Position numbers and translations under genes: made by a program. A stretch of 12,524 nt of DNA from an uncultured Oscillospiraceae bacterium (GTDB taxonomy: Bacteria; Bacillota; Clostridia; Oscillospirales; Ruminococcaceae). The stretch is taken from contig CAKSGA010000070.1 in the NCBI GenBank assembly GCA_934454435.1, positions 1 through 12,524 of the forward strand, given 5' to 3'. Shown here piece after piece: positions 1 through 6,946 of the stretch. Positions within the stretch are counted from its first letter, which is position 1, and each line of letters begins with the position of its first letter. The notes below the pieces were generated by a model that worked only from the letters and a program-made list of their open reading frames with translations, was not told the origin of the DNA and ran no database searches.

Positions 1-1725
1 CTTGTCGGGCTGTATCTCTATGCGCTTCAGCTTCTGACAGACTCCTGCGGGGCAGCGCTTTTCATTGATGTGCGCCTCGTACTCCTCACGGAAGTTCTTT
101 ATAGTGCTGACAACAGGGGAGGCAGCGGACTTTCCAAGACCGCACAGGGCTGTTGCGGAGATAGTTTCTGCAAGCTCCAGCAGGAGGTCGATGTCGCCGG
201 GCTCGCCGTTTCCTGCGACTATGCGTTCGAGTATCTCAAGCATTCTGCGGGTGCCCTCACGGCAGGGAACGCACTTTCCGCAGGACTCGTTCTGGGTGAA
301 GTTCATGAAGAACCTTGCGACTTCTACCATGCAGGTCTTGTCATTCATGACAACAAGTCCGCCGGAGCCTATCATGGCGCCCGCCTTCTTTACGGAGTCG
401 AAGTCCAGCGGCAGGTCGAGGTCCTTTTCGGTAAGGGTACCGCCGGAGGGACCGCCGATCTGTACAGCCTTGAATTTACCGCCGCCACGGATACCGCCGC
501 CGACATCGTAAATGACCTCACGCAGCGTGGTTCCCATGGGGACTTCTATCAGACCGGTGTTCTCGATGTCGCCGGTGATGGCGAATGCCTTTGTTCCGGG
601 GCTCTTTTCAACGCCGATGCCCTTGAACCAGTCGGCGCCACGGGAGATGATGGAGGGAACGTTCGCATAGGTCTCAACATTGTTGAGGACTGTCGGGCTG
701 TCGAAAAGTCCGTGCTCGACGGTTCTCGGGGGCTTTACTCTGGGCATGCCTCGCTTGCCCTCAATGGAAGCGGTCAGGGCGCTGCCCTCGCCGCATACGA
801 ATGCGCCTGCACCACGGTTGATGTGCAGTTCAAAGTCGAAGCCGCTGTTCAGGATATTCTTGCCGAGCAGACCTATCTCCCTTGCCTGGGCGATGGCGGT
901 CTTTAAGCGCTCTACTGCAAGCGGATATTCCGCACGGACGTATATGTAGCCCTCGGTAGCACCACAGGCAGCACCTGCGATCATCATTCCTTCGAGCATT
1001 CTGTGAGGGTCGCCCTCCATGATGCTTCTGTCCATGAATGCACCGGGGTCGCCCTCGTCGCCGTTACAGACAACGTACTTTTGCGGAGCGGTCTGGCGCT
1101 TTACCTGAGCCCACTTGCGTCCTGCGGGGAAGCCACCGCCGCCACGTCCACGCAGCCCGGACTCGCTGACCTCCTCTATGACTTCGTCAGGGGTCATGTC
1201 GAACAGAGCCTTTTCAAAGGCGGAATAACCGCCCTGGGATAGATACTCACGCACGGACAGGGAGTCGATATGACCGCAGTGTTCCAGAACTACACGGGTC
1301 TGCTTCTTGTAGAAGGGTATCTCCGCCTGGGTCTTGTAGACCTCGCCGTTCTTCTGGAAAGCAAGGCGCTCGATATGCTCGCCGTGCAGGATAGTTTTTT
1401 CTATTATTTCTTCGCAGTCCTCCACCTTGACCTTGGTGTAGAGCCAGCCCTCGGGTTCGATACGTACCAGCGGACCTCTTTCGCAGAAGCCGTGGCAGCC
1501 ACTTTTCTTGAGGGCCACGCCGCTGCTTTCAGGCTCTTCCTCGAGCTCAACGGCACAGTGGAGCCCGTTCGCTTCGATGAGCTCACGGAGCTTTGCGTAT
1601 ATGTTCAGCGAGCCGCTGGAAACGCAGCCGGTACCGGCACAGACCAGTATCTTGCGGTTGTAAGCGTTGTATGACTTCACGCATTCCTCACGGAGCTGCT
1701 TTAAGTCCTGTCTGTCCTTTAACAT
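1..1725 (-). CDS. hydB: NuoF/HydB-type NAD(P)H-binding flavoprotein subunit of a soluble, probably electron-bifurcating hydrogenase (3' end cut by window edge)
   Basis: The 575 visible codons show the layout of HydB/HndC proteins. An N-terminal thioredoxin-like [2Fe-2S] domain has Cys29 and Cys34 (CAGTGC) and Cys77 and Cys81 (CHGFC). The NuoF core follows, with GRGGGGFPAG at about 193-202 for FMN/NADH binding and VCGEGSAL at about 310-317. A [4Fe-4S] site has Cys482, Cys485, Cys488 (ESCGKCVPC) and Cys528. The frame then continues past the usual NuoF end into CPAGVC (558-563), which begins the C-terminal 2[4Fe-4S] ferredoxin region of HydB; the rest lies outside the window. In this family the subunit binds FMN and NAD(P)H and passes electrons to the [FeFe]-hydrogenase subunit, often with ferredoxin as second donor. 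ATG 1725 overlaps the hydC stop (ATGTTAA), indicating translational coupling. The second Glu of the canonical GEET loop is Gly here. A NADP-reducing hydrogenase (Hnd) or a formate-dehydrogenase-linked diaphorase subunit is the main alternative. Confidence 0.9.
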   Translation of the reverse strand, partial: MLKDRQDLKQLREECVKSYNAYNRKILVCAGTGCVSSGSLNIYAKLRELIEANGLHCAVELEEEPESSGVALKKSGCHGFCERGPLVRIEPEGWLYTKVKVEDCEEIIEKTILHGEHIERLAFQKNGEVYKTQAEIPFYKKQTRVVLEHCGHIDSLSVREYLSQGGYSAFEKALFDMTPDEVIEEVSESGLRGRGGGGFPAGRKWAQVKRQTAPQKYVVCNGDEGDPGAFMDRSIMEGDPHRMLEGMMIAGAACGATEGYIYVRAEYPLAVERLKTAIAQAREIGLLGKNILNSGFDFELHINRGAGAFVCGEGSALTASIEGKRGMPRVKPPRTVEHGLFDSPTVLNNVETYANVPSIISRGADWFKGIGVEKSPGTKAFAITGDIENTGLIEVPMGTTLREVIYDVGGGIRGGGKFKAVQIGGPSGGTLTEKDLDLPLDFDSVKKAGAMIGSGGLVVMNDKTCMVEVARFFMNFTQNESCGKCVPCREGTRRMLEILERIVAGNGEPGDIDLLLELAETISATALCGLGKSAASPVVSTIKNFREEYEAHINEKRCPAGVCQKLKRIEIQPDK

Positions 1726-2201
1726 TCTGCGGTGCCCTCCTTCAGCTGTTTCAGAATTTCGGAAGCCTTATCCGGGGTCATTTCTGCATGCACGTGGTCG
1801 TTTACAGTGATAACGGGAGCGAGTCCGCATGCGCCCAGGCATGAAACGGTTTCAACGGTGAACATCAGGTCGTCGGTGGTCTTTTTGGTTTCAGAGAGCC
1901 CCAGCTCCTGGCGCAGCCTTGCGAGAATTGGCGGTGACTGTCTGACGTGACAGGCGGTGCCGTCGCACACCTTGATAACGAATTTTCCCTTAGGCTCCAG
2001 TGAGAAGTTCTCATAGAACGTAGCCACGCTGAAAAGTCTGGCTTCGCCCACGCCGAGCCGCTTTGCGATATGCGGGAACACCTCGGCGGGCAGGTAGCGG
2101 TAGTGCTCCTGAACGCCCTGTAAGATAGAGATGATGTTCTTTTCCTCGCAGCCGATGCTGTCGATGATCTTATCGACTTCGGCAAGCTGAATGGTTTGCA
2201 T
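1719..2201 (-). CDS. hydC: NuoE/HydC-type [2Fe-2S] thioredoxin-like subunit
   Basis: This 160-residue protein has the length and layout of the 24-kDa/NuoE family. An N-terminal helical part contains the family-typical stretch LFSVATFYENF at 56-66. A thioredoxin-like domain follows, with four cysteine ligands at Cys79, Cys84 (CDGTAC), Cys121 and Cys125 (CLGAC). In bifurcating hydrogenases HydC carries one [2Fe-2S] cluster and sits beside HydB in a cytoplasmic HydABC complex that couples NADH and reduced ferredoxin to H2. ATG 2201 is preceded by AAGGAGGT at 2208-2215, which fixes the start. The gene is first in its operon and overlaps hydB by 7 bases. A stand-alone NuoE of a respiratory complex is unlikely because HydB shows the hydrogenase-type C-terminal extension. 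The final subunit assignment depends on the gene beyond the left edge. Confidence 0.9.
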   Translation of the reverse strand: MQTIQLAEVDKIIDSIGCEEKNIISILQGVQEHYRYLPAEVFPHIAKRLGVGEARLFSVATFYENFSLEPKGKFVIKVCDGTACHVRQSPPILARLRQELGLSETKKTTDDLMFTVETVSCLGACGLAPVITVNDHVHAEMTPDKASEILKQLKEGTAEC

Positions 2202-2334
2202 GAATGTACCTCCTTAGCTGATATGTGAGAAGCGCCGGTGTTTCTGCTTACAGTAATGTATAGTGCAGTGGCAGGTTAATACGACAGAATTTTTCAACTG
2301 ATGCGCATAACTTTTGTTCAGCATTACTATAATT

Positions 2335-2350
2335 GTAACACAGAAGTTAC
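2335..2350. promoter_or_regulatory. Small dyad GTAAC-N6-GTTAC upstream of hydC
   Basis: GTAAC at 2335-2339 and GTTAC at 2346-2350 form a perfect 5-bp inverted repeat with a 6-bp spacer. It lies downstream of the candidate hydC promoter, where a repressor could block transcription. The half-sites are short and could arise by chance in AT-rich DNA. Confidence 0.2.
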
Positions 2351-2386
2351 TACTTTGGTATTGCTTAACTGATATAGCAACATGTA

Positions 2387-2415
2387 TATTTAGCATATCT
2401 GGGCACATTTAACAA
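2387..2415 (-). promoter_or_regulatory. Candidate sigma-A promoter for hydC-hydB
   Basis: Read on the minus strand, TTGTTA (2410-2415), a 17-bp spacer and TAAATA (2387-2392) form a reasonable promoter, with a TGC extended -10 just before the hexamer. The predicted transcript start is near 2380. It is weaker than the other promoters in the window, and other AT-rich hexamers lie nearby. Confidence 0.4.
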
Positions 2416-2465
2416 ACTTGAGCGGGAGCAGTATGACAACTTAACCATAGTAAACTTGTATGAAT

Positions 2466-2495
2466 AAAAAAGGAGCTGCCGAAGCAGCTCCTTTT
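2466..2495 (-). terminator. Intrinsic terminator of the ABC exporter operon (UUCG tetraloop)
   Basis: On the minus strand, GGAGCTGC and GCAGCTCC form a perfect 8-bp stem closed by a TTCG loop (UUCG in RNA, an exceptionally stable tetraloop). The stem is followed by six T (2471-2466). It lies about 15 bp after the stop of the second exporter gene. A-T pairs can extend the stem on both sides, and on the plus strand only four T follow, so minus-strand function fits best. Confidence 0.9.
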
Positions 2496-2509
2496 CTATA
2501 ATGATCAGA

Positions 2510-4450
2510 TCATTCTGCAATCTTTTTAGCGGGTTTTCCGGTGTAGAGCTGGTAGTAACGGCCCTGCTCCTCAATGAGCTTGTCGTGGCTGCCACGCTCG
2601 ATTATACGTCCCTGTTCCAGAACCATTATGCAGTCTGAATTGCGGACTGTTGAAAGTCTGTGGGCGATAACGAAAGTGGTCCTTCCGCTCATGAGTTTAT
2701 CCATGCCGTCCTGAACAAGCCGCTCAGTACGGGTATCGATAGAGGAGGTCGCCTCGTCCAGAATGAGCACTGGCGGGTCTGCGACTGCGGCACGTGCTAT
2801 CGCAAGGAGCTGGCGCTGACCCTGGGACAGGTTCGCACCGTCGCCGGTAAGCATGGTGTTGTAGCCGTCCGGCAGACGCTTTACGAAGCTGTGCGCATTG
2901 GCGAGCTTTGCGGCAGCTATGCACTCTTCGTCCGTGGCGTCAAGGCGTCCGTAGCGAATGTTGTCCATTACGGTCCCGGTGAACAGGTGGGTGTCCTGAA
3001 GGACAAGTCCAAGGGAGCGGCGTAGATCAGCCTTTTTGATCTTGTTTATGTTGATGTCATCGTAGCGTATCTTGCCGTCCTGAATGTCGTAGAAGCGGTT
3101 GATAAGGTTGGTGATGGTGGTCTTTCCGGCGCCGGTGGAGCCTACAAAAGCGATCTTCTGACCCGGTTCTGCATGGAGTCTTATATTGTGCAGTACCATC
3201 TTCTTCTCGTCATAGCCGAAGTCAACGCCGTCAAACACCACGCTGCCCTCAAGTTTCCTGTAGCTTACGGAGCCGTCCGCAGTATGCGGGTGCTTCCATG
3301 CCCATATGCCGGTGCGTTTGTCGCTTTCGGTGATGGTTCCGTCCGGGGCGATATTTGCGTTGACGAGCTCAACGTAGCCGTCATCGGTCTCGGATTTTTC
3401 ATCAATGAGCCTGAACACACGCTGTGCGCCCGCCATAGCCATTACCACGGAGTTCAGCTGCTGGCTGACCTGGATAACAGGCTGCGAGAAGTTCTTGTTG
3501 AGGGTAAGGAAAGCGACCAGTGAGCCCAGGGTGAGCCCGGTGGTTTCAGGACCGAGCACCAGTGTCAGCACGGCGCCGATGGCAACGCAGAGCACGTAGC
3601 TGATGTTGCCGAGGTTAGCACTGACGGGCATGAGGATATTCGCAAACTTGTTGGCGTTGTCAGCGGAGTCACGGAGCTGGTCGTTGAGCTTGCGGAAGCC
3701 CTCAAGGTTCTTTTCCTCGTGGTTGAACACCTTAACGACCTTCTGACCTTCCATCATTTCCTCGATGTAGCCGTTTACTATACCGAGGTCCTTCTGCTGG
3801 GCTGCGAAGTACTTTGCGGACTTTCCGCCTATCTTACCGGCTGCGAACATCATCACGAATACCATCAGCACTGTGAAGATAGTCAGCGGAACGTTCAGCA
3901 CGATCATACTTGCGAAAGTTATGATAAGCGTCACGCCGGAGTTCACCATCTGCGGAATACTCTGGCTTATGAGCTGGCGCAGCGTGTCAACATCGTTGGT
4001 GTAGATGGACATTATGTCGCCGTGGGCGTTCTGGTCAAAGTACTTTATCGGCAGGGACTCCATGTGTGTAAAGATATCATTTCTGAGATCTCTCATGGTG
4101 CCCTGGGTGATGTAGATCATCAGGCGGTTGTAGGTGAAGGACGCCGCTATGCCAACTACGTATATTGCCACAAGCGTTCCCAGCCGTGCGAGCAGGGGAC
4201 CGAAGTTCGCTTCACCGCCGGCTTTGACGGCATCAAGCATCGGAGTGATATAGTCATCGATAAGGCTCTGCATGAACAGCATACCGACAAGGGTCGTCAA
4301 TGCGGTTATGATGATGCATACAAGCACCAGGATAAAGCGGAATTTATAGCGCTTCATCATGTAGCCGAGTACTCGGTTCAGCACCTTGAAATCCATGTTC
4401 CTGCGGTTCAGCTGGGCTGGCTGACGTCTGTTTCCCATTGTTCTTGCCAT
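2510..4450 (-). CDS. Heterodimeric ABC exporter, subunit with the catalytically complete ATP site (TMD-NBD fusion)
   Basis: This 646-residue half-transporter has an N-terminal six-helix type-IV exporter domain (about 30-340) and a C-terminal ATPase domain. The ATPase has Walker A GSTGAGKT (437-444), signature LSQGQ (541-545), Walker B LILDE with catalytic Glu566, and H-loop His597. An extra segment of about 50 residues (352-402, including GIWAWKHPH) separates the two halves, as in LmrD/YheH-like proteins. Its likely role, with the product of 4463-6244, is ATP-driven export of drugs, lipids or peptides across the cytoplasmic membrane; the substrate cannot be read from the sequence. ATG 4450 follows AAGGAGGT (4457-4464), which overlaps the stop codon of the upstream partner; the 12-bp gap points to coupled translation. 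The gene is followed by a strong terminator. Confidence 0.95.
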   Translation of the reverse strand: MARTMGNRRQPAQLNRRNMDFKVLNRVLGYMMKRYKFRFILVLVCIIITALTTLVGMLFMQSLIDDYITPMLDAVKAGGEANFGPLLARLGTLVAIYVVGIAASFTYNRLMIYITQGTMRDLRNDIFTHMESLPIKYFDQNAHGDIMSIYTNDVDTLRQLISQSIPQMVNSGVTLIITFASMIVLNVPLTIFTVLMVFVMMFAAGKIGGKSAKYFAAQQKDLGIVNGYIEEMMEGQKVVKVFNHEEKNLEGFRKLNDQLRDSADNANKFANILMPVSANLGNISYVLCVAIGAVLTLVLGPETTGLTLGSLVAFLTLNKNFSQPVIQVSQQLNSVVMAMAGAQRVFRLIDEKSETDDGYVELVNANIAPDGTITESDKRTGIWAWKHPHTADGSVSYRKLEGSVVFDGVDFGYDEKKMVLHNIRLHAEPGQKIAFVGSTGAGKTTITNLINRFYDIQDGKIRYDDININKIKKADLRRSLGLVLQDTHLFTGTVMDNIRYGRLDATDEECIAAAKLANAHSFVKRLPDGYNTMLTGDGANLSQGQRQLLAIARAAVADPPVLILDEATSSIDTRTERLVQDGMDKLMSGRTTFVIAHRLSTVRNSDCIMVLEQGRIIERGSHDKLIEEQGRYYQLYTGKPAKKIAE

Positions 4451-4462
4451 AATTCCACCTCC

Positions 4463-6244
4463 TTAATCATTAGGCTTGTCGAAATCTCCGCCGGACTGGG
4501 TCTGGAGCGTGTGGATCTCGCTGTAAATCTTGTTGTTCTTCAGCAGGTTCTCGTGGGTGTCGAAGCCGCAGATGCGTCCATCGTCCATTACGATGATACG
4601 GTCTGCTTCCTGCACACTGGAGATACGCTGGGCGATTATGAGCTTCGTGGTGCCGGGTATCTTCTGGGCGAATGCCTGGCGGATCTTTGCGTCAGTTGCG
4701 GTATCCACGGCGCTGGTGGAGTCGTCAAGGATAAGTATCTTCGGGCTCTTCAGCAGTGCTCTTGCAATGCACAGACGCTGCTTCTGACCGCCGGAAACGT
4801 TCGTGCCGCCCTGTTCGATCATCGTGTTGTAGCCGTCCGGCATTCCGTCGATGAACTCGTCAGCGCAGGCGAGTCTGCATGCTTCAGCGCACTCTTCGTC
4901 GGTGGCGTTCTCATTGCCCCAGCGGAGATTATCAAGGATAGTTCCGGAAAACAGGACGTTCTTCTGGAGCACCACGGCAACCTTGTCACGCAGGAGCTCA
5001 AGGTCGTACTTGCGGACGTCTGTGCCGCCTACCTTTACTGAGCCGCTGTCAACGTCGTACAGACGGCTGATAAGGCTTGCAAAGGTGGACTTTCCGCAGC
5101 CTGTTCCGCCTATGATACCGATTGTTTCGCCGGCATGGATATGCAGGTTGATGTCCGTGAGGACCTCTTCTCCGCCGTCCCTGTCGGACTTCTTTTCCCT
5201 GAGCTGGTCGGTCTTGTGCTTGTATGCGAAGCTTACGTGGTCAAAGTCGATGGAGCCGTCAGGTATTTCCATGACGGGATTTTCAGGGTTGGTGATGTCT
5301 GAGGTTTCGTTGAGGACTTCTGAGATACGTCTTGCGCTTGCTGCGGACATTGTCAGCATAACGAAGATCATGGACAGCATCATCAGTGACATCAGCGCAC
5401 TCATAACGTAGCTGAACAGCGAAGTGAGTTCACCGGTGGTCATTGTTTCGGCAACGATGAACTGCGCACCGAACCAGGAGATCAGCAGTATGCAGGCATA
5501 AATGACGAACATCATGACCGGGTTGTTCCAGGAGATGATCTTCTCAGCGCTGACAAACATCTTGTAGAGGTTGCCGGAAGCTCCCACGAACTTGCTGTTC
5601 TCATAGTCCTCACGGACGAAGCCCTTTACGACACGAATGCCTGAGATGTTCTCCTGGACGCTTGCGTTGAGATCGTCGTACTTGGTGAACACCTTGTCAA
5701 AGACCTTTGTGGCGTTCTTTACGATGAGAACGAGCACGGTTCCGAGAACAACCAGTGCTCCGAGGAATATCAGGCTGATCTTCGGGTTGATGACAATACA
5801 CATCACCATGCTGCTTATGAGCATGATAGGCGCACGCACGGCGATACGGATTATCATCTGGAATGCGTTCTGGAGGTTAGTGACGTCAGTGGTCATTCTG
5901 GTGACAAGGCCAGCGGTGCTGTATTTGTCGATGTTTGAGAACGAGAAAGTCTGGATATTTGCGAACATAGCGTCACGGAGATTGCAGGCGAAGCCTGATG
6001 ATGCATTTGCTGCGAATTTTCCTGCGAGAACGCCGAAAGCAAGGCTCATGAAAGCCATTATCAGCATTATACCGCTGTAGAGGTAGACTTTCTGGAGGTC
6101 GTTAGCGTTTATACCATCGTCAATGATTTTTGCGGTCACGAAGGGTATCAGTACTTCCATCACGACTTCTAGGATAGTGAAAAGGGGAGTGAGCAGCGTC
6201 GATCGTTTGTATTGCCTGATCTGTGCTGCAAGTGTCTTGAGCAT
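4463..6244 (-). CDS. Heterodimeric ABC exporter, subunit with the degenerate ATP site (TMD-NBD fusion)
   Basis: This 593-residue half-transporter has a six-helix transmembrane domain (about 15-300) and an ATPase domain with Walker A GGTGCGKS (379-386) and signature VSGGQKQR (483-490). Two catalytic residues are replaced. Walker B reads ILILDD, with Asp508 instead of Glu, and the H-loop reads IIAQR, with Gln539 instead of His. This pattern is known from heterodimeric exporters such as TM287/288, BmrCD and LmrCD, where one subunit supplies a non-hydrolysing site. The partner (2510-4450) is canonical at both positions. A charged insert (about 343-359) sits near the start of the ATPase domain. 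ATG 6244 is chosen over the in-frame ATG 20 codons upstream because AAGGAGGA lies at 6251-6258; the upstream ATG would begin upstream of the expected transcript start. This is the first gene of the operon. Confidence 0.95.
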   Translation of the reverse strand: MLKTLAAQIRQYKRSTLLTPLFTILEVVMEVLIPFVTAKIIDDGINANDLQKVYLYSGIMLIMAFMSLAFGVLAGKFAANASSGFACNLRDAMFANIQTFSFSNIDKYSTAGLVTRMTTDVTNLQNAFQMIIRIAVRAPIMLISSMVMCIVINPKISLIFLGALVVLGTVLVLIVKNATKVFDKVFTKYDDLNASVQENISGIRVVKGFVREDYENSKFVGASGNLYKMFVSAEKIISWNNPVMMFVIYACILLISWFGAQFIVAETMTTGELTSLFSYVMSALMSLMMLSMIFVMLTMSAASARRISEVLNETSDITNPENPVMEIPDGSIDFDHVSFAYKHKTDQLREKKSDRDGGEEVLTDINLHIHAGETIGIIGGTGCGKSTFASLISRLYDVDSGSVKVGGTDVRKYDLELLRDKVAVVLQKNVLFSGTILDNLRWGNENATDEECAEACRLACADEFIDGMPDGYNTMIEQGGTNVSGGQKQRLCIARALLKSPKILILDDSTSAVDTATDAKIRQAFAQKIPGTTKLIIAQRISSVQEADRIIVMDDGRICGFDTHENLLKNNKIYSEIHTLQTQSGGDFDKPND

Positions 6245-6292
6245 TTTATTTCCTCCTTGTGTATTATTTCTGCATTGATTAGTTGCCTTATT

Positions 6293-6321
6293 ATTATAGT
6301 ACATATTTTTTATAATGTAAA
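6293..6321 (-). promoter_or_regulatory. Sigma-A promoter of the ABC exporter operon
   Basis: On the minus strand, TTTACA (6316-6321), exactly 17 bp and TATAAT (6293-6298) form a near-consensus promoter in very AT-rich DNA. Transcription should begin near 6286, leaving a leader of about 42 nt before ATG 6244. This supports the chosen start of the first exporter gene. Confidence 0.85.
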
Positions 6322-6403
6322 TTCACAACTATTACAGATTTCGGCATATCTGTTGGGCAGCTTTCAGTGAAATTTACCAAGGTAATTTGTTTGCAAAACC
6401 TTG

Positions 6404-6441
6404 TCCGCATAATATCCCCGAAATTCGCATGGTTATGCGGA
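6404..6441. repeat. 9-bp inverted repeat with a third half-site inside
   Basis: TCCGCATAA (6404-6412) and TTATGCGGA (6433-6441) are perfect inverted copies 20 bp apart. A further CGCAT at 6426-6430 lies exactly 20 bp from the first CGCAT (6406-6410), so three copies of the pentamer occur within 38 bp. The phase fits proteins bound on one face of the helix. It lies midway between two divergent promoters. Function is inferred only. Confidence 0.5.
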
Positions 6442-6485
6442 TCGGAACGGTTCTTTATTTCAGTTGGTTTTCACAATCGACTCTT

Positions 6486-6514
6486 TTTCAAATCTGAAAA
6501 GTATGTGATATAAT
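6486..6514 (+). promoter_or_regulatory. Candidate promoter for the 35-codon ORF
   Basis: A perfect TATAAT (6509-6514) is preceded by TGA, giving an extended -10. A weak -35 TTTCAA (6486-6491) is at 17 bp. A 6-bp dyad TTTTCA/TGAAAA covers the -35 region and could be an operator. The predicted start is near 6521. Confidence 0.5.
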
Positions 6515-6594
6515 TGTGAATGAGGACCCTGTGACAGCGCTTTTATGTTAAATACAGGTTTGTGATGTCATACTTTCGGAGAAAGGTGAGCGTT

Positions 6595-6702
6595 ATGAAA
6601 GCAGGCGAGGTTATACCGCTGCTGGAGAAGGACTTCAGGGTCTGCGTCATCTCCTGTGACGGCTTTGACGAAACGGAAAAGACGTTCTGCGGCGTTGAAT
6701 AA
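6595..6702 (+). CDS. Small hypothetical ORF (35 codons), possibly a truncated gene
   Basis: Function not recognised. The ORF begins MKAGEVIPLLEKDF and contains a hydrophobic stretch VCVISC followed by the acidic segment DGFDETEK. The composition resembles the start of a folded alpha/beta protein more than random sequence. ATG 6595 has a fair ribosome binding site, AAAGGTGA (6582-6589), and a promoter with an extended -10 lies about 75 bp upstream. The stop codon falls within the A-run that, on the other strand, is the T-tract of the facing terminator. The ORF therefore ends exactly where the terminator begins, as if a longer gene had lost its 3' part. It carries three cysteines (17, 21, 31). 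It could be a real small protein, a gene remnant or a leader ORF. Confidence 0.4.
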   Translation: MKAGEVIPLLEKDFRVCVISCDGFDETEKTFCGVE

Positions 6703-6756
6703 AAAAAGGGGTCCTGCGATCCGCCTGCCGAATGGCAGACAAACTCGCAGGACCCC
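6701..6756 (-). terminator. Two-tier intrinsic terminator of the cysteine-peptide transcript
   Basis: GGGGTCCTGCGA (6708-6719) and TCGCAGGACCCC (6745-6756) form a perfect 12-bp stem. A second stem nests inside it (6723-6729 with 6734-6740, 4-base loop). Seven T follow on the minus strand (6707-6701). One inner pair is G-U on the minus-strand RNA but C-A on the plus strand, so the structure is better in the minus-strand transcript, matching the T-run. Transcripts from the facing 35-codon ORF run into the same hairpin without a T-run. Confidence 0.9.
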
Positions 6757-6815
6757 GCTCGCATGGTCTGAAAGGTCAGATCATTTTACAGGCAGTCGGG
6801 AGGAAAACCCGCTGA

Positions 6816-6902
6816 TCAGCAGCCGAAACCGCCGCAGAGTGCCTTGAGGAACTCACACAGCTGCTCAAGGCTGCTGCCGCATGCATTGAAGAAATTAAAC
6901 AT
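6816..6902 (-). CDS. 28-residue cysteine-containing small peptide
   Basis: Function not recognised. The reading frame is short but fully equipped: AGGAGG at 6911-6916, eight bases before ATG 6902; a promoter at 6947-6975; and a strong terminator after the stop. The peptide begins MFNFFNACGSS, continues with an amphipathic helical segment LEQLCEFLKAL, and ends LCGGFGC at a terminal cysteine. Four cysteines lie at 8, 16, 23 and 28. There is no signal peptide and no transmembrane-length hydrophobic stretch; net charge is about -1. It lies 102 bp downstream of the MFS gene on the same strand with no terminator between them, so it may also be read from the MFS promoter. Candidate roles include a metal- or redox-active peptide, a secreted signal, a modified-peptide precursor or a membrane-active peptide. 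No maturation enzyme is nearby. Confidence concerns its being a gene, not its role. Confidence 0.6.
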   Translation of the reverse strand: MFNFFNACGSSLEQLCEFLKALCGGFGC

Positions 6903-6946
6903 GTAAAAAACCTCCTGATATGTATTTCCCTAGGTGGGATATGTTT

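Larger units (their letters stand above)
2202..2509. other. 308-bp intergenic region between the exporter operon and hydC
   Basis: No convincing gene is present. It is AT-rich compared with its neighbours. It holds the exporter terminator (2466-2495), a candidate hydC promoter (2387-2415) and a small dyad (2335-2350). If that promoter is right, the hydC leader is about 180 nt, long enough for post-transcriptional control, but I recognise no riboswitch class in it. Open frames on the minus strand here have no ribosome binding site and low-complexity composition. Confidence 0.6.
6245..6594. other. 350-bp divergent regulatory region
   Basis: No gene is seen. The stretch separates the minus-strand exporter promoter (6293-6321) from a plus-strand promoter (6486-6514). 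Between them are several perfect dyads: ACAGAT/ATCTGT (6334-6353), CAAGGT/ACCTTG (6378-6403), TCCGCATAA/TTATGCGGA (6404-6441), and TTTTCA/TGAAAA (6485-6500) on the -35 region of the plus promoter. This density suggests operator sites or a structured RNA, but no known riboswitch or binding motif is recognised. Confidence 0.5.

Noticed and set aside
70..906. Long plus-strand open frame opposite hydB
   Set aside because: It is the antisense of a gene with clear Fe-S and FMN motifs; its translation has no family pattern and no ribosome binding site.
2410..2416. Half-site resembling a Rex redox-repressor operator (TTGTTAA on the minus strand) upstream of hydC
   Set aside because: The second half of the palindrome is absent, and the hexamer is better explained as a -35 box.
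3719..5041. 440-codon plus-strand open frame opposite the two ABC exporter genes
   Set aside because: It spans the junction of two well-supported genes on the other strand and is rich in His/Val/Cys as expected of a codon-bias shadow.
6543..6764. 73-codon minus-strand frame through the terminator hairpin
   Set aside because: It runs through a 12-bp terminator stem and its T-tract, and has no ribosome binding site.
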